Shown here: in pieces, positions 26,411 to 35,425 of the stretch
Layout of the letters: the number at the start of each line of letters is the position of its first letter
How positions within the stretch are numbered: position 1 is the stretch's first letter
The notes under the pieces: generated by a model
Told to the model about the DNA's origin: nothing
The model's input: only the letters and a program-made list of their open reading frames with translations
Databases searched by the model: none
Translations under genes and position numbers: made by a program
NCBI GenBank assembly: GCA_031552765.1
Contig: JAVBME010000018.1
Coordinates: 1 to 36,904 of the forward strand
DNA: 36,904 nucleotides
Direction of reading: 5' to 3'
Origin: JAVBME01 sp031552765
GTDB taxonomy: Bacteria; Bacillota; Negativicutes; Acidaminococcales; JAISLQ01

Positions 26411-26416
26411 CTGTAT

Positions 26417-27058
26417 TCAAGGCAGCAAAACCAGCTTGTTTTTAAGCGCGTATAACAGCGCTTGCGTACGGTCATTTACGGAAAGTTTCTTAAAAATATT
26501 AGTCAGGTGGTTTTTTACCGTCTTTTCACTCAAAAACATCGCCTGCGATATTTCATAATTATTTAGCCCTTTGCCAATAAGCTGCAATACCTCTACCTCG
26601 CGTACGGTGAGCGTCCCCACTCTAGTCTGCGTAGGCTGTCCGGCAAACTTGACTTTTCTCTCTTCAAAACAGGGCGACAAGCAGCATTCCCCGCGCAAAG
26701 CCTTCCTTATCGCCTCCAAGAGCAGGTGAGGGTGGATATCCTTTAACAGGTACCCGGTCGCGCCGATATGCAAAAGTTCGCTTATATAGCGCTCTTCCTC
26801 GCGCTCAGTAAGAATAATGACCTTCCACGGTTTGCTGCTGCTGGCGCACAAACGCCGGGCCGCTTCAAAACCGTTGACGCGCGGCATATCAAGGTCGAGC
26901 AACACAACATCCGGCCTGAGGTCACGCACCAGGCGTATAGCCTGTTCACCGTCCTCGGCTTCCCCTATTACTTCTATATCATGTTCTGTTTGCAGCGTCT
27001 TTTTTATACCCTCGCGCCAAAGCGGATGGTCGTCCACCACAACTACCTTTTTTTTCAT
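26417..27058 (-). CDS. Response regulator, NarL/FixJ family
   Basis: A 213-aa two-component regulator. The receiver domain has the acidic pair in VVVDDHP, phospho-acceptor Asp in VVLLDLDMP, conserved Thr in ILTERE and Lys in YLLKDIH. The C-terminal LuxR-type helix-turn-helix is LTVREVEVLQLIGKGLNNYEIS. No histidine kinase is encoded within the window, so its partner is elsewhere. I prefer the ATG at 27058 (GGGG at 8 nt) over TTG at 27064. It lies 27 bp after pgi. Targets cannot be inferred. Confidence 0.92.
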   Translation of the reverse strand: MKKKVVVVDDHPLWREGIKKTLQTEHDIEVIGEAEDGEQAIRLVRDLRPDVVLLDLDMPRVNGFEAARRLCASSSKPWKVIILTEREEERYISELLHIGATGYLLKDIHPHLLLEAIRKALRGECCLSPCFEERKVKFAGQPTQTRVGTLTVREVEVLQLIGKGLNNYEISQAMFLSEKTVKNHLTNIFKKLSVNDRTQALLYALKNKLVLLP

Positions 27059-27085
27059 GGCCAATACCCCATGTAAACTCCCTGA

Positions 27086-28561
27086 CTAATCATTTCCTTT
27101 TTTCAGTTTTGCCAATTTCGGACCCAGTATACGCTTATAGCTTTCCACGCCCGGCTGGTCAAAAGCATCCACATCCGCCAGTTCCCCTTCATAAGCGACA
27201 GACAGGGCCAGCAAATACATAAGCGAACCCAAATGGTACAAGTCCAATCGCGGCAGGATAAATAACGCATTAAACCGGCCATTGGCCGTCAGCGCTTCAG
27301 CGTTTGACGCCAGGGCCGCGTTTATGGCCTGACCAAAAGACAAGCCTGACATTTCCGACAGTTTCGGCTCAGAGGGGAAAACATCCGGTATCAATGGGTC
27401 ACCCGGCCATTCAGCTATTTGGACAAACTGCACTACCTTGTCGAGTTTTCCTTCCTGGTGCTGCTGGGTCTGTGCATGCATGTCGGTAGTGCCTACCGCC
27501 ACCACCGGCGTACGTCCGTAATATACGTCATTACCCGAACGGTTTTTGCTCTTGCCCAAAGATTCCGCTAACAGCTGTATATACCACTCCGACAGAGACT
27601 TTAAACTGTCGGAATAAGGCATGAATACTTCTATATTTCGCCCGTAGCGCTCCGCCGCCAGGTATTTAAGAGCGGCATTGAGCAGCGCCGGATTTTGGGC
27701 GATATCGCCGCTCCGGCATTCTTCGTCCATCGATCTTGCGCCGGCGAGAAAAGACTTTATATCGAGTCCCCCGGCCGCCGCCGTCACCAGCCCCACATCG
27801 CTGAATACACTAAAGCGGCCGCCTACGCCATCCGGCACCCGAAACAAACGCCAGCCTTCGCGCACAGCCAGGCGGTGCAGCAGTGTCTCTCCCGCGCCGT
27901 CCGCCGGGTCGGTAACAGCAACGACTTCGACTGCAATTATATCGTTATATTTTGCCAACTCTTTAAGCGCCAGCATGAAACAGGCCATAGTTTCCAAGGT
28001 ACTGCCAGATTTGGAGATGACTATCATGGTTACTTTATAAGGCCGCTTACCTTTTTCTTTAAATTCTTCGGCCTGCCGCACTATTTCCGACAGTAAAGAA
28101 AGCGTACGCGCCCCATCAAGGTTATTCCCACTAAAGTAAAGCCGCGGCAGGCCGCTTCTCCCCCCGGCCGGGCCGGCATTCCAAAATTCGCCCAGGCCGG
28201 CGTCGATTAAAACCTTGTTACCAAGAAAAGACCCGCCGATACCGAAAGAAATGACCGCATCCACCCGTCCGCGCAAGCTTTCGCCGAACTCGACAAGGTC
28301 GTCGATACTGGCAGGTGAATTGATGTTGCCTTCTTTTATATATGGCAACTGGCTAAAGAGGACTTTCTCCGGCTGTCCGTCTTTGGACAGGTGGCCTCTG
28401 ATCTCACCTGTGACGCGCATATCAGCTATAGCCTGGTGCGCGGCCAGCAATTTATCTTTTATAGCAAAGAGGTCGTCCGCCGTTACTTTATTGTCGCCGT
28501 AAAGATTGCCATAGTCAAAAATAAAACCGTTTTTTGCCTTGAAGGCAGTATCTTTAAGCAT
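27086..28561 (-). CDS. pgi: Glucose-6-phosphate isomerase
   Basis: A 491-aa glycolytic enzyme interconverting glucose 6-phosphate and fructose 6-phosphate. Visible are FGIGGSFLGNKV, the SIS signature VISKSGSTLETM, and the second PGI signature region around GTTDMHAQTQQHQEG with the catalytic His and Glu. The start is set at ATG 28561 after GGGGGTGA; the open frame to 28642 adds 27 residues lying inside the lipoprotein gene. It follows the lipoprotein gene by 20 bp and ends the sugar-nucleotide operon, linking mannose and glucose activation with glycolysis. Confidence 0.95.
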   Translation of the reverse strand: MLKDTAFKAKNGFIFDYGNLYGDNKVTADDLFAIKDKLLAAHQAIADMRVTGEIRGHLSKDGQPEKVLFSQLPYIKEGNINSPASIDDLVEFGESLRGRVDAVISFGIGGSFLGNKVLIDAGLGEFWNAGPAGGRSGLPRLYFSGNNLDGARTLSLLSEIVRQAEEFKEKGKRPYKVTMIVISKSGSTLETMACFMLALKELAKYNDIIAVEVVAVTDPADGAGETLLHRLAVREGWRLFRVPDGVGGRFSVFSDVGLVTAAAGGLDIKSFLAGARSMDEECRSGDIAQNPALLNAALKYLAAERYGRNIEVFMPYSDSLKSLSEWYIQLLAESLGKSKNRSGNDVYYGRTPVVAVGTTDMHAQTQQHQEGKLDKVVQFVQIAEWPGDPLIPDVFPSEPKLSEMSGLSFGQAINAALASNAEALTANGRFNALFILPRLDLYHLGSLMYLLALSVAYEGELADVDAFDQPGVESYKRILGPKLAKLKKGND

Positions 28562-28581
28562 AACCGTCACCCCCGTCGCAA

Positions 28582-29160
28582 CTATTTTTTCACAGTTACA
28601 GAGGAAAATATCCTGCGCGCTTCTTTTTGCATTTGCGGCCATTCCTGCTGGGTCGTAGTAAAAGTAAGGACATAGAGTTTTTTGCCGTTGTCATAGTAAT
28701 ACTGGCTCCAATAAATATCCTGGTCTAGGATATTGCCTTTATATTCCATGTACATAGCGGCTACGCCAGACCAACTGCCTTTTTCCACCTTTATAAACTC
28801 CAGATTTTTTACCTGACCTTTAAGCATTTGCGCCATAGTTTTTGGAACTTCTTCTGCTGTTAATTTTATAAAGGCAGGGTCAGATTCCTGTGTGAAAACT
28901 TTGATATCTGTCCTGAATTTGGAATTGCCATTATCTTTTGCAATAATGAATTTTATCCCTGGCAACAGTTGCCCGGTATTCCAGTCAGCCGGATACTTGA
29001 AAGAAATAGTATCATCGGCATAGCCCTTGGGCAGTCTTGCGGCTTCTTGCAGTTCGGCCTTACTGGGCTGGAAAGTACTAGGTTTATCTTCTTTAACCCC
29101 ACAACCAGCTGCAAGCAACAAAGTCACACTTAAAAAAATGAGTAAAAAATACTTCTTCAA
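28582..29160 (-). CDS. Lipoprotein with PsbP/DUF1795-like domain
   Basis: A 192-aa secreted protein. A type II signal peptide (MKKYFLLIFLSVTLLLAAGC) puts the lipidated Cys at about residue 20. The mature part, from FKYPADWNTGQ to EARRIFSSVTV, has the amphipathic beta pattern of the PsbP/Mog1-like DUF1795 family, where a central Tyr-Pro-x-x-Trp and a C-terminal WxxMQKEARRIFSSV helix are common. The translation start is TTG at 29160, forced by GAGGTGAAGG, which itself overlaps the galU stop. Function is unknown; it is cotranscribed with galU and pgi. Confidence 0.8.
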   Translation of the reverse strand: MKKYFLLIFLSVTLLLAAGCGVKEDKPSTFQPSKAELQEAARLPKGYADDTISFKYPADWNTGQLLPGIKFIIAKDNGNSKFRTDIKVFTQESDPAFIKLTAEEVPKTMAQMLKGQVKNLEFIKVEKGSWSGVAAMYMEYKGNILDQDIYWSQYYYDNGKKLYVLTFTTTQQEWPQMQKEARRIFSSVTVKK

Positions 29161-29163
29161 CCT

Positions 29164-30066
29164 TCACCTCGTAGTTGTGCTCTTGCCACATTCTTTTTTT
29201 ACAACATCAGTTAAATACTGTAAAAATCCTTCCCGCAGTTCCGGCCGCTTTAAAGCAAACTCCACCGTCGCCTGCAAAAAACCCTGTTTGTCGCCGACAT
29301 CGTAGCGCCGGCCGCTGAAATTATAGGCGTATATCTCTTCTTTTTTAGCCAGTTTGCGCAAAGCGTCAGTAAGTTGTATCTCGCCGCCTTTGCCTGGTTT
29401 TGTTTTCTCCAAAAGGGAAAAAATCGTAGGCTGGATGATATAACGGCCAAGTACCGCCAAATCAGACGGGGCGTCTTCCATGGACGGTTTTTCCACCATG
29501 TCGGCCACCTGCCAGATATTTTTCCTCACCGGCAAAGGTTTTATTATACCGTAGCTGCTGACAGCGCTTTTCTCCACCGGCTGCACACCCAAGACGCTGC
29601 CGCCAAATTCGTTGTACACACTCATCAACTGACCAAGACATGGTTTCTTCGCATCCACCACATCGTCGCCCAAAAGTACGGCAAATGGCTCATCGCCCAC
29701 AAACTGGCGGGCGCAAAGTATAGCGTGACCCAGGCCAAGCGCTTCCTTTTGCCTGATGTAGTGTATCTCTACATTGGAGATTTCTTTTATCAGGGAGAGC
29801 AGTTCTTCCTTGCCCTGGCTGGCGAGAGACAGCTCCAGCTCCAGCGAACGGTCGAAGTGGTCTTCGATGGCCCGCTTGTTGCGCCCGGTAATGATAAGGA
29901 TTTCTGTGATGCCGGAAGCCACCGCTTCTTCAATGATGTACTGGATGGTGGGTTTATCCACTATCGGCAGCATTTCTTTAGGCTGCGCCTTGGTGGCCGG
30001 CAAAAACCGCGTACCAAGGCCTGCCGCCGGGATCACCGCCTTGCGTACCTGCCGGCGCTTTTTCAT
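29164..30066 (-). CDS. galU: UTP-glucose-1-phosphate uridylyltransferase
   Basis: A 300-aa nucleotidyltransferase making UDP-glucose. The N-terminal RKAVIPAAGLGTRFLPATKAQPKEMLP carries the G-x-G-T-R/P-K nucleotide motif, followed by VDKPTIQYIIEEA, LGDDVVDA and the VEKPS substrate segment; the C-terminal part YDVGDKQGFLQATVEFAL is diagnostic of bacterial GalU. Starts ATG 30066, overlapping the manC stop by 4 bp. UDP-glucose would serve polysaccharide or glycolipid synthesis. Confidence 0.96.
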   Translation of the reverse strand: MKKRRQVRKAVIPAAGLGTRFLPATKAQPKEMLPIVDKPTIQYIIEEAVASGITEILIITGRNKRAIEDHFDRSLELELSLASQGKEELLSLIKEISNVEIHYIRQKEALGLGHAILCARQFVGDEPFAVLLGDDVVDAKKPCLGQLMSVYNEFGGSVLGVQPVEKSAVSSYGIIKPLPVRKNIWQVADMVEKPSMEDAPSDLAVLGRYIIQPTIFSLLEKTKPGKGGEIQLTDALRKLAKKEEIYAYNFSGRRYDVGDKQGFLQATVEFALKRPELREGFLQYLTDVVKKECGKSTTTR

Positions 30067-31454
30067 AGCTTACTGCGTCCATAGTCGTCTTCAAACCGCA
30101 CTATGTCATCTTCGCCAAGATATTCGCCGTTTTGCACTTCCACTATCTCCAGCGGCACCATGCCCGGATTGCTCAGGCGGTGGCGCGCTCCCATAGGCAC
30201 GAATATGCTTTGGTTTTTATAGAGTATCTGTTCAGCGCCGTTTATATTGACATTGGCAGTGCCTTCGGTGACTACCCAGTGTTCGCTGCGATGGTAGTGC
30301 ATCTGCATGCTCAGGCTGGCGCCGGGATCGACGACGATAGTTTTTATCTTGAAAGTCGGCCCTTCTTCCACCACAGTGTAGCAACCCCACGGCCGGTACA
30401 CCGTACTGGCGCCGTCCGCTTCTTCGCGTCCGTCTTCGCGCAGTTTTTCCACCAAGTCTTTCACTTTTTGCGACTCACCTTTTTGCGCAACCAAAATAAC
30501 GTCATCTGTCTCCACGACTAAAATATCGTTGAGCCCGACGCCGGCTATCAGTCGCTTTTTGCCCAAAAACAGCGAGTCTTTACAGTCTATAGTCACAACA
30601 TCGCCTTGTTGGGCGTTGTTGTATTCGTCTTTATCCATAGCGTCGTAGATAGTATCCCAACTGCCGATATCGTTCCAAAAACAGTTGAGCACTACCATAG
30701 CCATATTGCGCGATTGTTCCGCTATAGCGCAATCAATGGAAATATTGGGTGTTTCTTTGAAGCGCCGCAACATATCGAGAAAAGATTCCTTCGTGATATC
30801 GGACAGCTTGGGCGCATGCTCCGCCAGCTCCCGCAGGAAGACATCCATCTGGAAAATGAACATGCCGGAATTCCAGTAATAATCCCCGGCCGCCAAATAG
30901 TTCTCCGCTGTTGCCGCATCTGGCTTTTCCTTGAAGCTTTCCACTGTGTAACCGCTGTTATAAATATTTTCGCCGGTTTTTATATAGCCAAAGCCTGTTT
31001 CCGGCCGTTCCGGCTTGACGCCGAACACCACCACTTTACCTTTGCCGGTAAGGTTCATGCCCTGGCGGACATTGCGCAAGAAGACATTGACCGGACTAAT
31101 AAGATGGTCGGAAGTGGAAACGAAAAATATCTCGTCGGCGGGAGAGCCAAGCTCATCCCGACAATAAGCGACCGCCAGAGCGATAGCGGGCGCAGTGTTG
31201 CGCCCTTCCGGTTCAAGGAGAACATGCGCTTTGCCCATACCGCAGGAATTTAGCTCGTTGCGTACATGAAATTCATAACGCGACCCTGTCACTACAATGA
31301 TATCTTCCGGTTTCACTATCTGGGAAAAGCGCAACGCGCTTTGCACCAAAAGCGAGGTATTATCGAAAATCTTCAAAAACTGCTTGGGATATTGGGTGCG
31401 CGACAAGGGAAAAAGCCTTGTACCGCCGCCGCCGGCTAAAATAATTACCTTCAT
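30063..31454 (-). CDS. manC: Mannose-1-phosphate guanylyltransferase / mannose-6-phosphate isomerase
   Basis: A 463-aa two-domain enzyme. The N-terminal guanylyltransferase (GGGGTRLFPLSRTQYPKQFL signature, then VEPEGRNTAPA-like LLEPEGRNTAPAIALA) makes GDP-mannose; the C-terminal type II PMI cupin (PWGCY, LSMQMHYHRSEHW with metal-binding His residues, GARHRLSNPG) isomerises fructose 6-phosphate and mannose 6-phosphate. GDP-mannose feeds O-antigen or capsule. Starts ATG 31454 after GAGGTG. Fits with the adjacent phosphomannomutase. Confidence 0.96.
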   Translation of the reverse strand: MKVIILAGGGGTRLFPLSRTQYPKQFLKIFDNTSLLVQSALRFSQIVKPEDIIVVTGSRYEFHVRNELNSCGMGKAHVLLEPEGRNTAPAIALAVAYCRDELGSPADEIFFVSTSDHLISPVNVFLRNVRQGMNLTGKGKVVVFGVKPERPETGFGYIKTGENIYNSGYTVESFKEKPDAATAENYLAAGDYYWNSGMFIFQMDVFLRELAEHAPKLSDITKESFLDMLRRFKETPNISIDCAIAEQSRNMAMVVLNCFWNDIGSWDTIYDAMDKDEYNNAQQGDVVTIDCKDSLFLGKKRLIAGVGLNDILVVETDDVILVAQKGESQKVKDLVEKLREDGREEADGASTVYRPWGCYTVVEEGPTFKIKTIVVDPGASLSMQMHYHRSEHWVVTEGTANVNINGAEQILYKNQSIFVPMGARHRLSNPGMVPLEIVEVQNGEYLGEDDIVRFEDDYGRSKL

Positions 31455-31485
31455 GTGGCACCTCTCTTAAAATTGTGTTGTCCTT

Positions 31486-31917
31486 TTATAATGTTTGCCC
31501 GTCCAGTAAGAACGGCCGTATTTCAAAAATATGCTTGCTGTTGCCCAGCCGTATGCGGGGCAAAAGAAAGGCGTTAAATAAAGTAGGATACAGCAGCTTT
31601 ACCCAATCCTGCCGCGCGCAGTCCCAAAAATATACCGGCAAAGAAAGCGACAGATTTTCCACCGCCAGTATATTTGCTTCACCGGTGGGTTTTACGGCCA
31701 CATGCGCCTCGGCCACTCCCCTGCCCGCAAGGCAGATATTGGCCCGTCGCGCATTGCTGCCGATAACCAGTCCCTCCGCAGGCAATAGTGCCCGCCGGCC
31801 CGCCTGACTGCCGGAAATAAAGCACAGCGCCAGAGCGCGCGGCGGGCATTCTCCGGCAAAATCAAACCGCCTGGCATGTTTGGTATCCTCGGTATTAGAA
31901 AAAACGTCCCCTGACAA
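31486..31917 (-). CDS. Small degenerate FHA-like domain protein
   Basis: A 143-aa protein. LVIGSNARRANICLAGRGVAEAHVAV resembles the forkhead-associated core, where the family has G-R/S-x...-S-x-x-H; here the Ser that contacts phosphothreonine is Ala (VAEAH), so phospho-peptide binding may be lost. The C-terminal part (YFWDCARQDWVKL, then LPRIRLGNSKHIFEIRPF) could be the remaining beta-strands. The start is TTG at 31917, set by GGAGG 8 nt upstream; the TTG at 31923 is only 2 nt from that site. It lies between phosphomannomutase (35-bp gap) and manC (31-bp gap), in the same operon. Function unknown; assignment is from pattern only. Confidence 0.65.
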   Translation of the reverse strand: MSGDVFSNTEDTKHARRFDFAGECPPRALALCFISGSQAGRRALLPAEGLVIGSNARRANICLAGRGVAEAHVAVKPTGEANILAVENLSLSLPVYFWDCARQDWVKLLYPTLFNAFLLPRIRLGNSKHIFEIRPFLLDGQTL

Positions 31918-31952
31918 AAGCAAAACCTCCGCAACAAATACTCACAATGATC

Positions 31953-33332
31953 TTAACCCGGCTCGCCGCCAATAAGCGCGAGCAATTCTTCTGTTTTTTC
32001 CTCCATCAGCTTTTGGTCGCCGCGTGTTTCAAGATTGAGCCTTATCACCGGCTCGGTGTTGGACATGCGTACATTAAAGCGCCATTTGTCAAACTCCACG
32101 CTGATGCCGTCCGTGTAGTCCACCTTGCCTTCTTTAGCGTAGCGCGCTTTGATCGCTTCTATGACCTCGGCGCTGTTCTCTACCTTGCGGTTAACCTCTC
32201 CGCTGCAAGGAAATTTCTTCATGCGCTCATCCACCATCCCAGACAAAGTACGCCCGCTTAGGCACATACCTTCGGCTACCAGCAGCCAGGGCAACATACC
32301 GCTGTCGCAGTAGGTAAAGTCGCGGAAGTAATGATGGGCCGACATCTCACCGCCGTATACGGCGTCCACCGCCCGCATTTTTTCCTTGATAAAAGCGTGG
32401 CCGCTCTTGCACTCCACAGTCTGGCCGCCCATACTGTCGACGATTTCTTTGGTATTCCAAACCAGACGCGGATCGTGGATGATCCTGGCGCCCGGCGCTT
32501 TACGCAAAAACGCCTCAGCCAACAGGCCCACTATATAATAGCCTTCGATAAATTCGCCTTTTTCGTCAAACAAAAAGCACCTGTCATAATCGCCGTCCCA
32601 GGCTACGCCAAGGTCTGCTTTGTCCGCTCTTACTATCTTAGCCGTGGCTTCGCGGTTTTCCTCCAGTATTGGATTGGGTACTCCGTTAGGAAAAGAACCA
32701 TCCGGCTGATGGTTTATTTTTATAAACTCAAAAGGCAGATGTTTTTCCAATTCGTCGAGCGGCGCCCCAGCGCAGCCGTTGCCGGCGTTCACTACGATTT
32801 TGAGCGGTTTCAAGCCTTTTATATCTATATAAGTCAAAAGATGTTTTATATAATCCGCCATAACAGGAGTTGGAACAACTTTGCCCTTGGTCTTGCCCGG
32901 CGCCGTATTATGTTCAAAAGCGCCGTTTATCGCCTTATCGCGGATATCCATCAGGCCGGTGTCGCTGGAAATAGGGCGCGAGCCTTCGCGCACAAACTTC
33001 ATGCCATTATATTCTTTAGGGTTGTGGCTGGCGGTCACCATAATACCGCCGTCCGCCGCCAAAAAAGTAGTACTAAAATATACCATCTCCGTGCCGCACA
33101 AACCAATATCCAGTACATCGCAACCGCCGTCGGTCAAGCCTTCGGTCAGAGCCGCCGCAATGGCTGGCCCGGACAATCTCGCATCCCGTCCTACCACAAC
33201 TTTTTTAGCTTTAAACATATCGGCGAATACCCGCCCTATGCGATAGGCCAATTCCTCATTGAGTTCCTCCGGCACCTTACCGCGCAAGTCATACGCCTTG
33301 AAAGATGTTTTGCAGGCTGCCAGATCGATCAT
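31953..33332 (-). CDS. Phosphomannomutase/phosphoglucomutase (alpha-D-phosphohexomutase family)
   Basis: A 459-aa enzyme moving phosphate between C6 and C1 of mannose and probably glucose. Visible are the catalytic phosphoserine loop VTASHNPKEYNGMKF, the metal-binding DGDYDRC, the sugar-specificity loop GGEMSAHHYF and the phosphate-binding RxSNTEPxIR (VRMSNTEPVIR). The GEMSAHHYF form is typical of dual PMM/PGM enzymes (AlgC type), so it can supply both manC and galU. Starts ATG 33332 after AAGGGGG. A TATAAT at about 33370 and a CTGTATACAG palindrome at 33378-33387 lie upstream, but no -35 is convincing. Confidence 0.95.
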   Translation of the reverse strand: MIDLAACKTSFKAYDLRGKVPEELNEELAYRIGRVFADMFKAKKVVVGRDARLSGPAIAAALTEGLTDGGCDVLDIGLCGTEMVYFSTTFLAADGGIMVTASHNPKEYNGMKFVREGSRPISSDTGLMDIRDKAINGAFEHNTAPGKTKGKVVPTPVMADYIKHLLTYIDIKGLKPLKIVVNAGNGCAGAPLDELEKHLPFEFIKINHQPDGSFPNGVPNPILEENREATAKIVRADKADLGVAWDGDYDRCFLFDEKGEFIEGYYIVGLLAEAFLRKAPGARIIHDPRLVWNTKEIVDSMGGQTVECKSGHAFIKEKMRAVDAVYGGEMSAHHYFRDFTYCDSGMLPWLLVAEGMCLSGRTLSGMVDERMKKFPCSGEVNRKVENSAEVIEAIKARYAKEGKVDYTDGISVEFDKWRFNVRMSNTEPVIRLNLETRGDQKLMEEKTEELLALIGGEPG

Positions 33333-33410
33333 AAGAATGCCCCCTTACAAATTTATCTTAATCTTTATTATAATTCACTGTATACAGCCGTTTTCCCTGC
33401 TGGAAAAATA

Positions 33411-33445
33411 AAAAAGTTCCCGGTTACTTGCTGACCGGGAACTTT
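33411..33445 (-). terminator. Intrinsic terminator of rubrerythrin
   Basis: AAAGTTCCCGGT (33413-33424) pairs perfectly with ACCGGGAACTTT (33434-33445), followed on the minus strand by TTTTTTATTTTT. It begins 13 bp past the rubrerythrin stop. Confidence 0.9.
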
Positions 33446-33458
33446 AGCAGGCCGGATA

Positions 33459-34055
33459 TCAATAGGTTTCCACAAAAATCTCAAAAAATCCTTGCGGATG
33501 CTTACAAGCCGGGCAGCAGTCCGGCGCTTCTTTGCCTTTGTGGATATAGCCGCAGTTGCCGCATTTCCACTCCACTTCCACATCGCGTTTGAAAACAATG
33601 CCTTTTTCGATATTTTCCGCCAGTTTACGATAACGTTTTTCGTGGCGCTCTTCTACTTCCGCTATCTCGTGGAATGTTTCCGCGATTTCGGGAAAACCCT
33701 CGTCGCGGGCAATCTGCTCGAAATTGTTGTAAAGGTCGGACCACTCCTCATATTCGCCTTCCGCGGCGGAAATAAGATTAGCCCTGGTGTCTTTTTCCGA
33801 ATAAGCCAGCGGGTAACTGGCGCTGATATCAACCATGCAGGGATTGTCAGTATAAACAAGCGCCCACTTCATGAACTTTTTGGCGTGCTCCTTCTCGTTC
33901 TCCGCTGTCTCGGTGAAAATATTGGCAATCTGCTCAAACCCCTGCTTTTTCGCCACAGAAGCATAATATGTGTACCGCGTCCGCGCCTGGCACTCCCCGG
34001 CAAACGCCTTCATAAGGTTTTCGAGAGTTTTTGTCCCCATCAAACTTTTAGTCAA
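33459..34055 (-). CDS. rbr: Rubrerythrin
   Basis: A 198-aa non-heme iron peroxidase that reduces H2O2 in anaerobes, taking electrons from NADH via rubredoxin. The four-helix diiron domain has E21, and E54/H57 in ENEKEH; the C-terminal rubredoxin-like Fe-S4 centre is C165/C168 and C181/C184. The start is TTG at 34055: GGGGGG lies 8 nt upstream and the family begins M-x-KSLxGTKT, so the ATG at 34040 would truncate it. Together with fprA it points to an anaerobe with oxygen defence. Confidence 0.96.
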   Translation of the reverse strand: MTKSLMGTKTLENLMKAFAGECQARTRYTYYASVAKKQGFEQIANIFTETAENEKEHAKKFMKWALVYTDNPCMVDISASYPLAYSEKDTRANLISAAEGEYEEWSDLYNNFEQIARDEGFPEIAETFHEIAEVEERHEKRYRKLAENIEKGIVFKRDVEVEWKCGNCGYIHKGKEAPDCCPACKHPQGFFEIFVETY

Positions 34056-34263
34056 AGTAAAGCCCCCCTTTTTTTTATTTTTTACTTGCCATTTCTCTGC
34101 AACTACAAATCACAATCACTTATACAATACTTGAGTATATTGAATAAAAAATTATGTAGTTTAACATATATTTTATTTGTTTACTGTTTAGTTGGTTAAA
34201 ACTTTCAAAAATATTTAACTATTAACTATTTTAAGTTTTGGTCAATCATTTATAGCAATTTAG
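34056..34263. other. AT-rich intergenic stretch
   Basis: A 208-bp gap with a very AT-rich sequence and no recognisable gene, terminator or clear promoter. It marks the sharp base-composition boundary between the rubrerythrin gene and the AT-rich polysaccharide genes. Confidence 0.6.
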
Positions 34264-35409
34264 TTAAAATATAAAATCATTGATATGTTTTTTTAAGGAA
34301 CAACATGTACTTAGCCAAAACATAACCCCAGGAACTATGATCATAGACAATGTAGAAAAACCAAATATTCCTAAAAAGACAGAAATTGGAATGGCGAGAA
34401 TTATAGCAATTAATGCTGGTTTGTTCTTAAGTGAATTAGATATCAATGCTAAAAAAGCTATTGTTAATGAGGGTACTATAAATGCCAAAACAACAAAAAT
34501 ATACGGATGAATTAAAAATCTTCCTAAACCATGTTCCAACAAACCAAACAGCCTATCTTGAAAAAAGATAAAATTGCGAAGAATCATAAAACCAGAAAAT
34601 AATCCTACAAACATTACTGCAATAAAAATAAAAATTTTGCTCATAACTGTATAATTTGCTTTTTTAAACATGAAGATCATGAAAAAAAACGATATTAAAA
34701 TCAAAGTAAAACTAATAAGCATGGTGCCACTACTAACAGCAGTAAAAAACCATCCTATAAAAATTATTGATAATTCTTTTATAGTTATAAATTTCTTATC
34801 CAAATATTCATTTTTCTTATAATATGAAAAAATATTAGTTAGACGCCAAAGAACAATTGAAAAACCAAAGTATGCAGGAATCATTCGTCCATTCATAAAA
34901 ATACTGATAATACAAAAAACTAATGCTGCCAAAATGCTTATTGACACATTCTTTCCATTATGCAAAACACAGAATATTTCTCTAAAAACAACAGACATTA
35001 CAGATGTTAATAAAATACAATACAAAGTATATGCCATATCTATATCTTGCAATGTAATCTTACTCAAAATAATACACGGAGATGCAACCAAAAAACGTAA
35101 CACATGTGATTTTTCAACAAAATAAGGTCCATAAAACGCACTTAGTATATCTAAATGTATAAAATATCTGACTTGTGTAAACAATTCGAATTTATGTATT
35201 CCCAAACATGTGATTAATGATAATAATGAAAATGTAAATGACCAAATAATAATATTATATCTGTTTAAAAAAGAAACTGGCAATAAGAAACAAACTAGCC
35301 AAACTGAGTCATAGCCATAAGTTAATACACTTAAAATTATACCGAACAAAACTAATACTTTTTTTCGATTATTTAAAAAAACTTCTTTCAAACATTCTTT
35401 TTCAAACAT
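34264..35409 (-). CDS. Polytopic membrane protein, possible polysaccharide polymerase (Wzy/EpsG-like)
   Basis: A 381-aa protein with about 9-10 predicted transmembrane segments and long hydrophobic runs, strikingly AT-rich (Ile/Phe/Leu/Asn codons, A/T third positions) compared with its left neighbours. Motifs are too weak to name a family; a large loop (DILSAFYGPYFVEKSHVLRFL) with Arg/Tyr/His residues is compatible with Wzy-type polymerases, and it follows a Wzz-like gene by 16 bp, which is the usual pairing. This function is inferred from context. Starts ATG 35409 with a weak GAAAG-type site. Confidence 0.5.
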   Translation of the reverse strand: MFEKECLKEVFLNNRKKVLVLFGIILSVLTYGYDSVWLVCFLLPVSFLNRYNIIIWSFTFSLLSLITCLGIHKFELFTQVRYFIHLDILSAFYGPYFVEKSHVLRFLVASPCIILSKITLQDIDMAYTLYCILLTSVMSVVFREIFCVLHNGKNVSISILAALVFCIISIFMNGRMIPAYFGFSIVLWRLTNIFSYYKKNEYLDKKFITIKELSIIFIGWFFTAVSSGTMLISFTLILISFFFMIFMFKKANYTVMSKIFIFIAVMFVGLFSGFMILRNFIFFQDRLFGLLEHGLGRFLIHPYIFVVLAFIVPSLTIAFLALISNSLKNKPALIAIILAIPISVFLGIFGFSTLSMIIVPGVMFWLSTCCSLKKHINDFIF

Positions 35410-35425
35410 TTTTTCTTATCTTTCT

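Noticed and set aside
33378..33387. CTGTATACAG palindrome upstream of the phosphomannomutase gene
   Set aside because: A 10-bp palindrome near a TATAAT could be an operator, but no -35, no second copy and no matching regulator were found.
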